IMG/VR virus record: IMGVR_UViG_3300037054_000044
Location: 1-64,000 of that record
From: a virus
Strand: one strand, 5' to 3'
Length of the DNA: 64,000 nucleotides
Below the pieces are notes generated by a model. The model was not told the DNA's origin, searched no databases, and saw nothing but the letters and a program-made list of their open reading frames with translations. The position numbers and the translations under genes are program-made. Of this stretch, positions 36,556-45,173 are shown in pieces. The first letter of the stretch is position 1. Every line of letters begins with the position of its first letter.

Positions 36556-37002
36556 ATGGAACTCAAAGAAATTGCGTTGCAGTTAGCAGAGCAATCTGCA
36601 CAGTTGGAACAAGAGGGACAGGCCGCTCAGCGGACTGCTATGGAAGAAACTGCTAAGGCTCTAAAGTTAGAAGAAGAGCGAAGAGCCGCAGAGAAGAAAG
36701 CAGCGGACGTAGCCAATGCACGCGCCGAGAAGAAAGCAGCGGACAAGCGCGAGGCCGAGGCTGAGCAATTGCGTACGGAATCCGAAGCACGCCGCCGCAT
36801 AGAGCAGGCAGCGGATAAGCAACGAGAAGACATTGAAAAGGCCATGTATATCAAGGAAGGCATTGCTAGGCAGATGGCTGAGATAGAGCACGCGGCGGAT
36901 GTCGCTGTGCGTCAGATTGAAGATGCAAAAAATCGCATCGTAGTAGCAGAGGTCACACCAGAGCATCCGCTCAAGCGTTTCTTACAACACGCACCAGAAT
37001 AA
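36556..37002 (+). CDS. Coiled-coil protein (148 aa)
   Basis: Almost the whole protein is a charged Ala/Glu/Lys/Arg coiled coil (EEERRAAEKKAADVANARAE). ACTCAGGAGACTCAT precedes the ATG, the genome's recurrent ribosome-site motif. It may be a scaffold or chaperone for the neighbouring fibre; no family evidence. Confidence 0.65.
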   Translation: MELKEIALQLAEQSAQLEQEGQAAQRTAMEETAKALKLEEERRAAEKKAADVANARAEKKAADKREAEAEQLRTESEARRRIEQAADKQREDIEKAMYIKEGIARQMAEIEHAADVAVRQIEDAKNRIVVAEVTPEHPLKRFLQHAPE

Positions 37003-37011
37003 GGAGTACGC

Positions 37012-37191
37012 ATGGCAACGTTTAGCCCAGATGGAAATGAACGAAACCGTATGGTAACGCTCTGGAACCAAGGCAAAACCTTGGCGCAGATTGCTACCAC
37101 GTTTGGTTGCTCTACTGCTATAGTAGATGCAACTATTAAGGCACTTTCTACAGAAGGGTGTTTTTCAGCTATAGACTACACAGGTTTGTAA
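37012..37191 (+). CDS. Small helix-turn-helix-like protein (59 aa)
   Basis: AAGGAG lies 6 nt before the ATG. The segment KTLAQIATTFGCSTAIVDAT looks like a helix-turn-helix of the Sin/Hin-like type. It may bind DNA or be a small terminase-like module; unresolved. Confidence 0.6.
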   Translation: MATFSPDGNERNRMVTLWNQGKTLAQIATTFGCSTAIVDATIKALSTEGCFSAIDYTGL

Positions 37192-37196
37192 ACATC

Positions 37197-37276
37197 CCAA
37201 GGCTTAGCGGCTTTGGAGCAGAGCAGGGGAGTGTCCTCAAAGCCTCCCCGCTCGACCTACTTTGAGGAGGAACAAT
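37197..37276 (+). promoter_or_regulatory. Two-hairpin HEG leader G
   Basis: Hairpin 1 is CCAAGGC/GCTTTGG with one G-U pair (37197-37216), 6 nt after a stop codon. Hairpin 2 is GAGC(A)GGGGAG/CTCCCC-GCTC (37221-37253) with one bulged A. Then come ACCTACTTTGAGGAGGAACAAT and ATG at 80 nt. Confidence 0.65.
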
Positions 37277-37999
37277 ATGCCAGCAAAAGGTTTTAGGAAA
37301 GAAAAGTGTATAAGAGGCCATCTCAGGACACCAGACAACGTACGATTAAACGGAAACTGTGTACAGTGCCAATTGCCGTTGCAGTCTCGGACTAAGAAAA
37401 CCCACTGTTTGCGTGGGCATGAAAAAACAAGCGACAACACAACTAAAAGTGGAAATTGCAGAACGTGTTCATTGGAGCACAGCAGAAGTTACTACCAAGA
37501 AAACTTAGAGTCCGAAAAAGAAAAAGCACGATTGCGACAGGCATCGCATCCAGAAGAACGCAGGGAAAGTGTTAAGAGGTTTCTTTCAACGCATCCTGGC
37601 TATGCTTTGGAATACCACAGAGCGTGGGCTAAGGCGAACCCAGATAGAAAAGCTGAGCATGCCCGTAGGACGCGCAAAAAGCACCCTGAAACAAAAAAGG
37701 CAGCCCATCACCGACGTAAAGCATGGAAGTTAGGCAACGGCGGTTCTTGGACGCCCAGAGAGTGGCTAGAACTTAAAGTGGTATATGGGCTTAAGTGCCT
37801 ATGCTGTCTTCACAGCGAAGAAGCCTTGTTTGAGGTAGGTTTAAAACTGGTACCAGACCATATACAGCCTTTAGCAAAAGGCGGAAGAAATAGCATTGAA
37901 AATTTGCAACCACTTTGCCACGGCAAGGGTGGATGTAACAACAGTAAGTCTATCAGATGGATAGACTATCGTCCCGGTTTCCCGTTAGAAATTGTGTAA
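37277..37999 (+). CDS. HNH homing endonuclease
   Basis: The 240-residue product has two N-terminal zinc-like units (KCIRGHLRTPDN...CVQCQ and HCLRGHEKTSDN...CRTCS), a basic helix, and a divergent HNH (CLCCLHSEE, LVPDHIQPLAKGG, NLQPLCHGKGGCNNSKS). It is related to the HNH pair at 26316 and 35186 (NGGSWTPREW). Start 37277 is set by GAGGAGG. Confidence 0.87.
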   Translation: MPAKGFRKEKCIRGHLRTPDNVRLNGNCVQCQLPLQSRTKKTHCLRGHEKTSDNTTKSGNCRTCSLEHSRSYYQENLESEKEKARLRQASHPEERRESVKRFLSTHPGYALEYHRAWAKANPDRKAEHARRTRKKHPETKKAAHHRRKAWKLGNGGSWTPREWLELKVVYGLKCLCCLHSEEALFEVGLKLVPDHIQPLAKGGRNSIENLQPLCHGKGGCNNSKSIRWIDYRPGFPLEIV

Positions 38000-38024
38000 A
38001 ATACAAGTTCGTTGAGGTAGCCCC

Positions 38025-39725
38025 ATGTCACTATTTGCATATCCAAACCAGAGATACACCAGTCAACTGGGCTTAGCCCTCTTCGGACAAGAAGAGATAA
38101 TTGCGGAGAACTTCCTACTGATCGACGCAGCTTACGCGGCTGGTTCTTCAATTTCAGTTAACGGCACATTGGTGCCTTCCCCAAACCTGTCCTCCACCCT
38201 GCCCCTTGCGCCGTTGGGCGAGCAGCTAGTTACGTTCCAGTTTGACATCAATGGGAACATCTCAGCGTACGTTCCGATACCTGCCGCAGGAGGAGTGACT
38301 TCGTTCTCAGGGGACTCCGTTGTGTATAACAACGCACTGTCCGCTGGAGCGGTCACATTGTCTCTCATTGCGCAGGCAGCAAACTTTGTACTTGCAGGGC
38401 CAGCATCTGCTGGACCAACAGCACCTACCTTCCGCGCACTAGTTGCAGCGGACATCCCTTCACTATCGGGTACGTATTTGCCCTTGGCAGGTGGAACCCT
38501 TACAGGGAACCTGCTATTCAGTTTAGACAATGCACACACCATAGGAGCGGTGGGCGCAACGCGGCCTAGCATCATCTACGCAGGTACCTCTGTAATCGCT
38601 CCGCTCTTCAACGCAGCTACAGGCTTTCAAATCGCAGGTGCAGCACCCTCTGGACACTTCCTAGTCGGCAATGGCACAAACTACGTGGACGCCACGGCTC
38701 TGCCTTCCGGTACTGTTACATGGAACCAAATTGGCAACGCCGCCGCCGCCCTGTCCCTGTCCAATGCGAATTACGCTACGACATTCAACCAGACATCTGC
38801 AGTGGCGTGGACGTGGGCAAACACCACGGTCGGGACTGTAGGGTCCACCAACGCATCCCCATTGCTTGAACTCGCAGCTAACTACTGGGCAACTGGTGGC
38901 GCTACTGGCGTGGATTTGTGGACAATCGGTACTGCTGCGATAGTGGCAGGTTTGAACGGCAGAAGCAACCTGACTTTCACCCATACGGGTAGCACAGGAC
39001 AAGCCGCCGTTCAGGTACCATTGCTTGACATCGGTGGAACCGATGCAGGCATCTCTCGCCTCGGTGCAGCATCCTTAGCAATCGGCAATGGGACTGCTGG
39101 GGATTACTCTGGCAACTTGACTCTAGGAACCTTAGTCACAACAAGGTCAACTACTTTTATCAACGGAGCATCCTTCGGCGGCAATGGCTCTAGTGCAGGA
39201 ACCTTTATTCAACTCTATGCAGCAGCCAGTGATGGTAGCGCGGCCACAATCCTAGCAAACTTCTACGGATCAACACAGGGCATTCTGTACATCGGTAACT
39301 ACGCCCACCAAAACGCAATCGGAATCAACACAGATGGGACGTTCATCTTTGGTGCTGCACATGACTCGGGCATCTCCCGCCTCGGTGCAGCATCCTTAGC
39401 AATCGGCAATGGGACTGCTGGGGATTACTCTGGCAACTTGAGTTTCAACAGAGTTAGCCTTGCAGGTGCGGACTATGCTGGACAAGCAACTGTTACTGCT
39501 GCGGCAACGACCAAAGCAGTTACCTTTGCAGCTAACTATACTGGTACAGCACAGCCCGTGATTGTGCTGACGCCAACGTCTGACCCACTCGCTCTGGGGG
39601 TGCCGGTCGGATACTGGGTTACGTACAGTGGAGGCGCAGGCGCGTGGACTGGATTCACAGTGAACATACAAACAGCACTAGCAGGAAATGTGACGTTCAA
39701 TTACATTGTTATTGGCAAAGCATAA
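38025..39725 (+). CDS. Tail fibre protein with internal duplication
   Basis: The 566-residue protein has an N-terminal attachment-like part, then the typical fibre segment YLPLAGGTLTGNLLF, then beta repeats with few charges. A 24-residue block (GISRLGAASLAIGNG...) occurs twice, near residues 343 and 450. It ends in a jelly-roll-like tip (VPVGYWVTYSGGAGAWTGF). Likely a receptor-binding fibre. GAGGTAGCCCC precedes the ATG. Confidence 0.75.
   Translation: MSLFAYPNQRYTSQLGLALFGQEEIIAENFLLIDAAYAAGSSISVNGTLVPSPNLSSTLPLAPLGEQLVTFQFDINGNISAYVPIPAAGGVTSFSGDSVVYNNALSAGAVTLSLIAQAANFVLAGPASAGPTAPTFRALVAADIPSLSGTYLPLAGGTLTGNLLFSLDNAHTIGAVGATRPSIIYAGTSVIAPLFNAATGFQIAGAAPSGHFLVGNGTNYVDATALPSGTVTWNQIGNAAAALSLSNANYATTFNQTSAVAWTWANTTVGTVGSTNASPLLELAANYWATGGATGVDLWTIGTAAIVAGLNGRSNLTFTHTGSTGQAAVQVPLLDIGGTDAGISRLGAASLAIGNGTAGDYSGNLTLGTLVTTRSTTFINGASFGGNGSSAGTFIQLYAAASDGSAATILANFYGSTQGILYIGNYAHQNAIGINTDGTFIFGAAHDSGISRLGAASLAIGNGTAGDYSGNLSFNRVSLAGADYAGQATVTAAATTKAVTFAANYTGTAQPVIVLTPTSDPLALGVPVGYWVTYSGGAGAWTGFTVNIQTALAGNVTFNYIVIGKA
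39048..39120 (+). repeat. 73-bp direct repeat, copy 1
   Basis: Starts GGCATCTCTCGCCTCGGTGC and differs from copy 2 by one base as read. Lies in frame within the fibre gene, so it repeats 24 residues of protein. Confidence 0.9.
39369..39441 (+). repeat. 73-bp direct repeat, copy 2
   Basis: Starts GGCATCTCCCGCCTCGGTGC, 321 bp after copy 1 (a multiple of three, so the frame is kept). Near-identity at the DNA level points to recent duplication or gene conversion. Confidence 0.9.
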
Positions 39726-39734
39726 GGATAAAAC

Positions 39735-40076
39735 ATGATCACACTTTCACCAGCATCTATCACCACCACCACAGCCGTGTTCAACGGCACCACACTGGTT
39801 ACGACTACGGATACCCTGCGCGTGTCCTATGTGGAGCTAAACCTCCCCGCAGGTTCCGTCGTGGCAATGCTCGACCGTGGTACAATGGTTGACGGTGTAT
39901 TCACGCCTAACCAGCCTCGGCTCCGCGTCGATGTTGCAGCGGACGGTACGTTCCGTTCTAACGACGGCGTATGGTCAGGCACACTGCCTAACTGGTCCAC
40001 GGCACTCACAGCACTTGCCTCGTCATTAGACGGGCTACTGCTAAGCGCTGGCCTAGTATCTGGCACAGCGGTGTAA
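39735..40076 (+). CDS. Virion-associated hypothetical protein (113 aa)
   Basis: Ser/Thr/Val-rich with ASITTTTAVFNGTTLVTTTD and VDVAADGTFRSNDGVWSG. It is placed directly after the fibre and could be a fibre accessory protein. Not recognised. Confidence 0.55.
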   Translation: MITLSPASITTTTAVFNGTTLVTTTDTLRVSYVELNLPAGSVVAMLDRGTMVDGVFTPNQPRLRVDVAADGTFRSNDGVWSGTLPNWSTALTALASSLDGLLLSAGLVSGTAV

Positions 40077-40079
40077 GCT

Positions 40080-40376
40080 GTGCAACCAGACCAAATCAAC
40101 GTAGCACAGCAGGAAGCCCAAGCAGCGGCAGAGGGATACCCCCACCGCTGCTTAGTGGCAATCGACGTATGTGCCAATGTAATTTTGCTACGCGGTAGAC
40201 AGGGAGAAACTATATCTGCCCATGCGTACCGCGCAGCATTGCAGAACAAACTGTGGGGCCGTATACTAAACGGTGCCCTCAACCTCATTCAAAGCAATCA
40301 CGGCGCGAAGGCTGCGGCGGGAGACCTAGAACGGGCGACTTCAATCGCAGATACCGAAGAGAAAATCTTGAAGTAG
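40080..40376 (+). CDS. Conserved-type phage protein near lysis genes (98 aa)
   Basis: GTG start. Segments CLVAIDVCANVILLRGRQG, ETISAHAYRAALQNKLWG and LNLIQSNHG resemble small proteins often found beside phage holins, whose function I do not know. It is followed by two membrane-anchored proteins. Confidence 0.55.
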   Translation: MQPDQINVAQQEAQAAAEGYPHRCLVAIDVCANVILLRGRQGETISAHAYRAALQNKLWGRILNGALNLIQSNHGAKAAAGDLERATSIADTEEKILK

Positions 40377-40385
40377 GAGCATGCT

Positions 40386-40712
40386 GTGTTTAGTCCAGAG
40401 CTAGCAGCATTCGGATACAAGTTGGCTGCAAGTGCAGCCGTAGGAGCAATCATGGCCATTATCCTTTGGCCGTTCCGTAAGATAAAAAAAGAATGGGCTG
40501 TGTTGAAAACGGAGCAAGCATCCATTCACACTGAACTGGTAAAGCAACGAGAAAATCACCTTACTCATATTGAAGAGTATGGCAAGCGGCAGATTGAACT
40601 GCTAGGGGAAGTTTCGAAGACCCTGACAAGTATGGCCCTGTCCCAAGCAGAACAGACTGGCTTCCTCCGTGCATCCGCTATGCCCATGCGCCGCAGGACC
40701 GCTAAGAAATGA
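40386..40712 (+). CDS. Membrane-anchored coiled-coil protein, holin or lysis accessory candidate
   Basis: The 108-residue product has an N-terminal membrane segment (LAASAAVGAIMAIILWPF), then a coiled coil (KTEQASIHTELVKQRENHL) and a basic tail. GTG start; the end overlaps the next gene by 4 nt. Topology resembles hemolysin XhlA-type or Rz-like accessory proteins, so a lysis role is plausible. Confidence 0.5.
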   Translation: MFSPELAAFGYKLAASAAVGAIMAIILWPFRKIKKEWAVLKTEQASIHTELVKQRENHLTHIEEYGKRQIELLGEVSKTLTSMALSQAEQTGFLRASAMPMRRRTAKK

Positions 40713-41125
40713 AGGAAACACCTATGGTAAACGGTAACAGTACATTAGTAGAGGTATTAGCAGAGCGCATCTCCAACCTTTCGAGACGAGTCGATGAGCA
40801 GGTAGTAATCTCGAAAACATCAGTTGACGCCGCACTCACGGCTATCAGCGTAGCCAAGCTGGATCAAGAACGCACGGTTTCCGTAGCCTTCTCCGCTGCC
40901 GAAAAGGCCAACGCTAAGACTGAAGAGTCACAGAAGGAAAGCAATCGGGCTATCGGCGTCCTACAGAACGATGTGGTCAGTTTGAAGGAAAGCCGCTCAC
41001 AGAACGTGGGTGATAGAACCGCCAAAACAGAGGATAAGCAGCAATTCAACCTCAATACCGGCCTACTGGTCACCATCGGCCTTGCGTTGATTGCGCTGGT
41101 CTTCAAGATGTTCCTAATGAAATAA
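40709..41125 (+). CDS. Tail-anchored coiled-coil protein, holin-like
   Basis: The coiled-coil body has SVAFSAAEKANAKTEES and VVSLKESRSQ. A C-terminal membrane helix (TGLLVTIGLALIALVFKMF) follows. Proteins with this layout are common in phage lysis regions. It pairs with the N-anchored protein just upstream. Confidence 0.5.
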   Translation: MKETPMVNGNSTLVEVLAERISNLSRRVDEQVVISKTSVDAALTAISVAKLDQERTVSVAFSAAEKANAKTEESQKESNRAIGVLQNDVVSLKESRSQNVGDRTAKTEDKQQFNLNTGLLVTIGLALIALVFKMFLMK

Positions 41126-41129
41126 AGCA

Positions 41130-41159
41130 TTGACAACTCCACATACCGTGTGGTAGACT
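41130..41159 (+). promoter_or_regulatory. Sigma70-type promoter before A1-like gene
   Basis: TTGACA (41130-41135), 18-nt spacer, TAGACT (41154-41159). The -35 is perfect; the -10 matches four of six bases. It would start transcripts about 25 nt before the A1-like start codon. Confidence 0.5.
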
Positions 41160-41192
41160 TTAACTGTGGTACAACTCCAATTTGAGGAATCA

Positions 41193-42818
41193 ATGAAAGA
41201 GAAGAGTAAACAGCAGCAGCACGGCGAAGAGCAACGCAAGCGGATTGCCGAACTTTATGCAAAACATGCAGGCAAAGTTCCAGACATTGCGAGAGCAATG
41301 GGACTGGCGCGGAGCACTGTGTGGGAGCATCTTCAAAAGTTAGGCATTAAAAAGCCGCTTGCAGGTGGTAAGCAACGTGCAGCAGAAATTAAGGAACCTC
41401 TACCTATCTCTGGGAGCGTCAAACGCTACATCCTGACATCTGCCCAGAACAACACGTTCGTCCATGAAGACTTTTGGGAGAACGTCGAAGCAATGGCAAA
41501 GTATTACAAGGCACAGATTCTTGTCGGCACCTTCAGCTACAACCAGAACAACTTTGGTAAGCTGGCCGTCAAGAACGGCACCAAGAAAGCGTACGAAGAT
41601 GACTTGTGGTATGACCCCAAGGTCACGCCGTACATCAGCGATGCTCCTAGGGAGCTAGCGCCGGGGCTCAAATGGTGTGGCAATCTCAATGTGCTACCCA
41701 CGGAAGACAACCCGATATCTGGGTTGGAAACCTACGGCGGTTCGGCAAGCATCATCTTCCCACACACGAAGATAGAGATGCGGTCTATTGCTACAATGCC
41801 GGATATGCCTGTCAAGATGGTTTATACCACGGGTGCTTGCACCCTTATGAACTATCTGCAGAAGAAACTGGGCATCAAAGCGGAGCATCACCATCGCTAC
41901 GCCTTCCTCCTCGTAGAGGTAGACGGTGAAGGCAACTGGTGGGTCAGACAAGTCGCGGCTAGGAAGAACGGGCGCAGCATTCAAGACTTGAATGTTGTTG
42001 TCGAAGACGGAGTGGTTTATACGGATGGAACAGCCGAAGCAATTACATGGGGTGATCTACACTCAACGATAGCACAGCCTGAGGTTGTAGAGTCTTCTCT
42101 GAACATGCTGGACACTTTACGTCCAAAGTACCAGTTTTTGCATGACATCATGGAGGGCGCATCCACCAACAGACACTTGCAAGGTAAGGTAGAACCCTAC
42201 AAACGCTTCCACACATGGCTTAGGGGTCTGCACAGAGTAGATGAGGAATTGCGACAGACGAGAGTTATGGTTGAAAAGTACCTCCGTCCATGGTGCAAGA
42301 CTATTGTGCCGGATTCAAATCACGACAGGGCATGGTTGAGGTCATGGTTGGAGAACTACGACTATCGGTTCGATCCTGCAAACTCAGAGTTGTTCTTGCG
42401 TCTTCAGAACTTTGCATACGCTGAAATTCGCGGCGGAAAACTTCCGAAGAACATCAACTTTTCAGAGCATGCCTTTGAGGTAGAAGCTGGCATGAAACAT
42501 GGAGCAGTAAAGTTCCTGTTGCCAGACGAATCCTTCGAGGTCAAGGAAGTAGAATGTGGCTGCCACGGGCATTTGGGTCCGAACGGGGCGTTCGGGAGTC
42601 CATCTAACCTTTCCAAAATTGGCAAGAAAGCCACCACAGCACACACTCACTCTTGCGGAATCTTTCACGGACTTTACGTGGCAGGAACCTCAACTAAGTT
42701 AACAAAGGACTGGACGTACACGAGCGGACCTAGCTCGTGGAGTCACAGTCACGTAGCACTCTACCCAAATGGGCAGAGAACTATAATTACTGTGAAGAAC
42801 GGGAAGTGGAGAGCCTAA
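41193..42818 (+). CDS. A1-like / metallophosphoesterase-like protein with N-terminal HTH
   Basis: Residues about 25-50 form a helix-turn-helix (VPDIARAMGLARSTVWEHLQ). The large remainder has phosphoesterase-type metal motifs: TWGDLHSTI, FLHDIMEGAS, VPDSNHDRAWL and late THSC/HSH histidines. This layout recalls phage proteins named after T5 A1 (second-step DNA transfer, host DNA breakdown). At 541 residues its size is right for A1. Start 41193 has TTGAGGA 5 nt upstream. Enzyme activity is inferred. Confidence 0.6.
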   Translation: MKEKSKQQQHGEEQRKRIAELYAKHAGKVPDIARAMGLARSTVWEHLQKLGIKKPLAGGKQRAAEIKEPLPISGSVKRYILTSAQNNTFVHEDFWENVEAMAKYYKAQILVGTFSYNQNNFGKLAVKNGTKKAYEDDLWYDPKVTPYISDAPRELAPGLKWCGNLNVLPTEDNPISGLETYGGSASIIFPHTKIEMRSIATMPDMPVKMVYTTGACTLMNYLQKKLGIKAEHHHRYAFLLVEVDGEGNWWVRQVAARKNGRSIQDLNVVVEDGVVYTDGTAEAITWGDLHSTIAQPEVVESSLNMLDTLRPKYQFLHDIMEGASTNRHLQGKVEPYKRFHTWLRGLHRVDEELRQTRVMVEKYLRPWCKTIVPDSNHDRAWLRSWLENYDYRFDPANSELFLRLQNFAYAEIRGGKLPKNINFSEHAFEVEAGMKHGAVKFLLPDESFEVKEVECGCHGHLGPNGAFGSPSNLSKIGKKATTAHTHSCGIFHGLYVAGTSTKLTKDWTYTSGPSSWSHSHVALYPNGQRTIITVKNGKWRA

Positions 42819-43354
42819 TGCGATGCGCATGTGGTTGCGGTACAGATGCAGGCGTATACAAACGCACCCACAAGTCCTCGGGACACGTAGAGGGTGAACC
42901 TAAGAGATTCGTGCAAGGACACAACTCCATGCATGGAACGCATATTAAAGTATGCAAGAGAGGTCACCCTAGGGTCGAAGGGGAGTTAAAGTGCAGGGTT
43001 TGCAGAGCAGCGGCTTGTAGAAATTGGGGAAAGAACAACCCAGAGAAACTAAGAGCATTGAATCTGAAGTTCAAATTCAAAATAACACCTGAAGTAATTG
43101 ATGAGAAACTTACGAAGCAGAACAATAGGTGTGCTTTATGTGACTCTTTATTTTGCTCTGAAAATCTTCCTTGCGTAGACCACAGCCATAAGTGTTGCTC
43201 AGGCGACCGCAGTTGCGGCAAATGCGTACGTGGCTTGCTTTGCAGTACCTGCAATTCTGGGCTAGGTTATCTGCATGATGATGTAACGTTGTTGGAAAAA
43301 GGCATTCAGTACCTCAAGAAATGGGAGACTCAGTGGAACAACAGGAATACATAA
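42818..43354 (+). CDS. Endonuclease VII-like HNH homing endonuclease
   Basis: Begins with a CACGCGTDAG-type zinc unit shared with the HEG at 59206, then CKRGHP...CRVCRAA, and the nuclease: RCALCDSLF, VDHSHKCCSGD, CVRGLLCSTCNSGLGYL. It starts by TAATG overlap with the A1-like stop and overlaps the next small gene, so no control region of its own is seen. Confidence 0.87.
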   Translation: MRCACGCGTDAGVYKRTHKSSGHVEGEPKRFVQGHNSMHGTHIKVCKRGHPRVEGELKCRVCRAAACRNWGKNNPEKLRALNLKFKFKITPEVIDEKLTKQNNRCALCDSLFCSENLPCVDHSHKCCSGDRSCGKCVRGLLCSTCNSGLGYLHDDVTLLEKGIQYLKKWETQWNNRNT

Positions 43355-43503
43355 TTCGCACCGAATCTGCAAGGTCGTACACCTACGGACTCGGCAAGGT
43401 CGTGAGCCCCGGCGTTGCGTACTTCGAACGGGGAACATACGGCTTAACCAAGGAAGAACTCAACGCTGCATTGAAGAAGGTCGGAAAGGTGACTCTACGA
43501 TGA
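43333..43503 (+). CDS. Hypothetical protein (56 aa)
   Basis: GTG at 43333 is preferred because GGGAGACTCA, the recurrent ribosome-site motif, lies immediately upstream inside the endonuclease gene; ATG 43321 is the alternative. Contains GVAYFERGTYGLTKEELNAA. Not recognised. Confidence 0.5.
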   Translation: MEQQEYIIRTESARSYTYGLGKVVSPGVAYFERGTYGLTKEELNAALKKVGKVTLR

Positions 43504-43625
43504 GATACGAAGAGAAGGACTTGTTCACAGGCATTGAGGGCATGGACCCAGTAATGATTGACGGCTGGGATGGCATCACCGATTGCGACATTACCGTGGG
43601 CCTCATTGGTGGAGTCATCATCTAA
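43500..43625 (+). CDS. Hypothetical acidic protein (41 aa)
   Basis: ATGA overlap with the previous gene. Product MRYEEKDLFTGIEGMDPVMI..., ending GLIGGVII. Small and acidic; function unknown. Confidence 0.45.
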   Translation: MRYEEKDLFTGIEGMDPVMIDGWDGITDCDITVGLIGGVII

Positions 43626-43626
43626 C

Positions 43627-44349
43627 ATGGCAATTGACTCAGTGATATTTGGATTCGGCTATCGGGCTCGCTCTGGTAAAGACACAGCCGTTGCCGAGAT
43701 AATTAAACAGCGCGGATTGCTGCCAGTTGGACCCCAAGAAGACGGGTATACAATTGGAGCAAACGTAAACAACGACCGCTACGACATCCGCAAGTACTCC
43801 TTTGCAGACGCATTGCGTAGCGAAGTGGATGCCGAGTACCGCAAGGCAGGTAGTGTGGAGAAAGTTTTTAGTCCTGACTACTGCTTCGCAAAGAAGGGGT
43901 ACGTTGTGACTCTGCCTGAATGGGTTCAGTATGACCCCAATGGGGAAGTCAACGAACAGTACCCACGCGGTAAGCAGCGCTCCTTCCTGCAATGGTGGGG
44001 CACAGAGTATCGCCGCTCAGATGACGACAACTATTGGGTCAAGCGATTGGCCGAACAGATCGAACTGGAGAAACCCCAGATCGCGCTGATCACGGACATG
44101 AGATTCCCGAACGAGATGTCGTTTGTACTGCAGTATGGCGAGACAGTTCGCGTGGATCGTGCAGGGCTTCCGCCTAGCACCCACGCATCGGAAACGGCTC
44201 TACAAGATGTGTCGGACGAGGACTGGTCAATAATTTTGGAGAACAATGGGACTTTAGAGGAGTTTCTGGAAGGTGCGGTCACGGCCTTCGATGAACTCTT
44301 GCTGAACTTTCCACAACAACGAAATGTAAGACAGGCGCTTGGAGTCTAG
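43627..44349 (+). CDS. Deoxynucleoside monophosphate kinase (T4 gene 1-like)
   Basis: The P-loop is FGYRARSGKDTAVAE near residue 9. Downstream are YSFADALR, FLQWWGTEYRR (substrate lid region) and ITDMRFPNEM. T4 gp1-type kinases phosphorylate dNMPs to feed phage DNA synthesis. ATG 43627 comes 1 nt after the previous stop. Length 240 matches the family. Confidence 0.8.
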   Translation: MAIDSVIFGFGYRARSGKDTAVAEIIKQRGLLPVGPQEDGYTIGANVNNDRYDIRKYSFADALRSEVDAEYRKAGSVEKVFSPDYCFAKKGYVVTLPEWVQYDPNGEVNEQYPRGKQRSFLQWWGTEYRRSDDDNYWVKRLAEQIELEKPQIALITDMRFPNEMSFVLQYGETVRVDRAGLPPSTHASETALQDVSDEDWSIILENNGTLEEFLEGAVTAFDELLLNFPQQRNVRQALGV

Positions 44350-44359
44350 AACCGCCTAT

Positions 44360-44400
44360 GCCCTGCCACAGTTCCAAGAACTGGCAGGGCTTTGATTTTT
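44360..44400 (+). terminator. Rho-independent terminator after dNMP kinase
   Basis: Perfect stem GCCCTGCCA/TGGCAGGGC with a 13-nt loop followed by TTTGATTTTT. It separates the kinase transcript from the protease gene. Confidence 0.8.
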
Positions 44401-44468
44401 GCTAAGGAGTCGAACAGAGGGCCACATAAAGTGGGCGACTATAAATTGTGCTCTTGGGTGAGAACATT

Positions 44469-45173
44469 ATGCGTAAGATTTTCAGAAGTCTAGCCAGCCT
44501 AGTGATCATTGCGACACTGGCAATCAGCCCTGCTTTCGGCATCCACAAGAAGCAGCTAACCAAATTACAAGAGAACCAGCACAAGTCCATGCACGAGATT
44601 GTCATGGTCAACCGCGACGAGAACGGCAAGGTCATTGGTGGAGGACTCTGCACAGCATATGCAGTCGGACCCCATACCCTGCTCACCGCAGAGCATTGCA
44701 ACGATGAGTATGCCACAGGCGTCTACATTGATGCCCCGCTGCAACTCATCCGCCCACAGCAGGTGATGTCCTACAAGATCATCAGCCGCACGTTCGACAA
44801 GCAGGATCATATGCTGCTAGATGTCTCTGGCATCTACTTCAAGAACACCATCGAACTGACTGACCACGTACGAGTACCGCGCCAGGGCGAGCACACTTAC
44901 CAATGGGGCAACCCTGGTGGGATACGTGACCAGTACCGCGAAGGCGTAGTCATGGGAAACATGCCTAGTTCCGGTGACGATGAAATTGACGCCACAGGAG
45001 TTGTGTACCTCATCCAAGAGACAGTCATTGGTGGCGACTCCGGTAGCTCAGTCTTCTCCGCAGAGGATGGACAACTCATCGGCATCATCACGTACGGAAT
45101 TGACGATGGAAAACTAGCAGGTGTGTACGCCATCGCCTTCACGCAGGCACAGATCACAGCATCAATGAAGTAA
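44469..45173 (+). CDS. Exported trypsin-like serine protease
   Basis: ATG 44469 gives a signal peptide (MRKIFRSLASLVIIATLAI, then SPAFG). The catalytic triad is visible: His in LLTAEHC, Asp in HMLLDVSG, Ser in GGDSGSSVF. It would be secreted and cut proteins in the envelope or medium. Exported chymotrypsin-fold proteases are unusual in phage genomes. It sits between a terminator and a spanin-like gene, so a role in release or in modifying the envelope is possible. Confidence 0.8.
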   Translation: MRKIFRSLASLVIIATLAISPAFGIHKKQLTKLQENQHKSMHEIVMVNRDENGKVIGGGLCTAYAVGPHTLLTAEHCNDEYATGVYIDAPLQLIRPQQVMSYKIISRTFDKQDHMLLDVSGIYFKNTIELTDHVRVPRQGEHTYQWGNPGGIRDQYREGVVMGNMPSSGDDEIDATGVVYLIQETVIGGDSGSSVFSAEDGQLIGIITYGIDDGKLAGVYAIAFTQAQITASMK

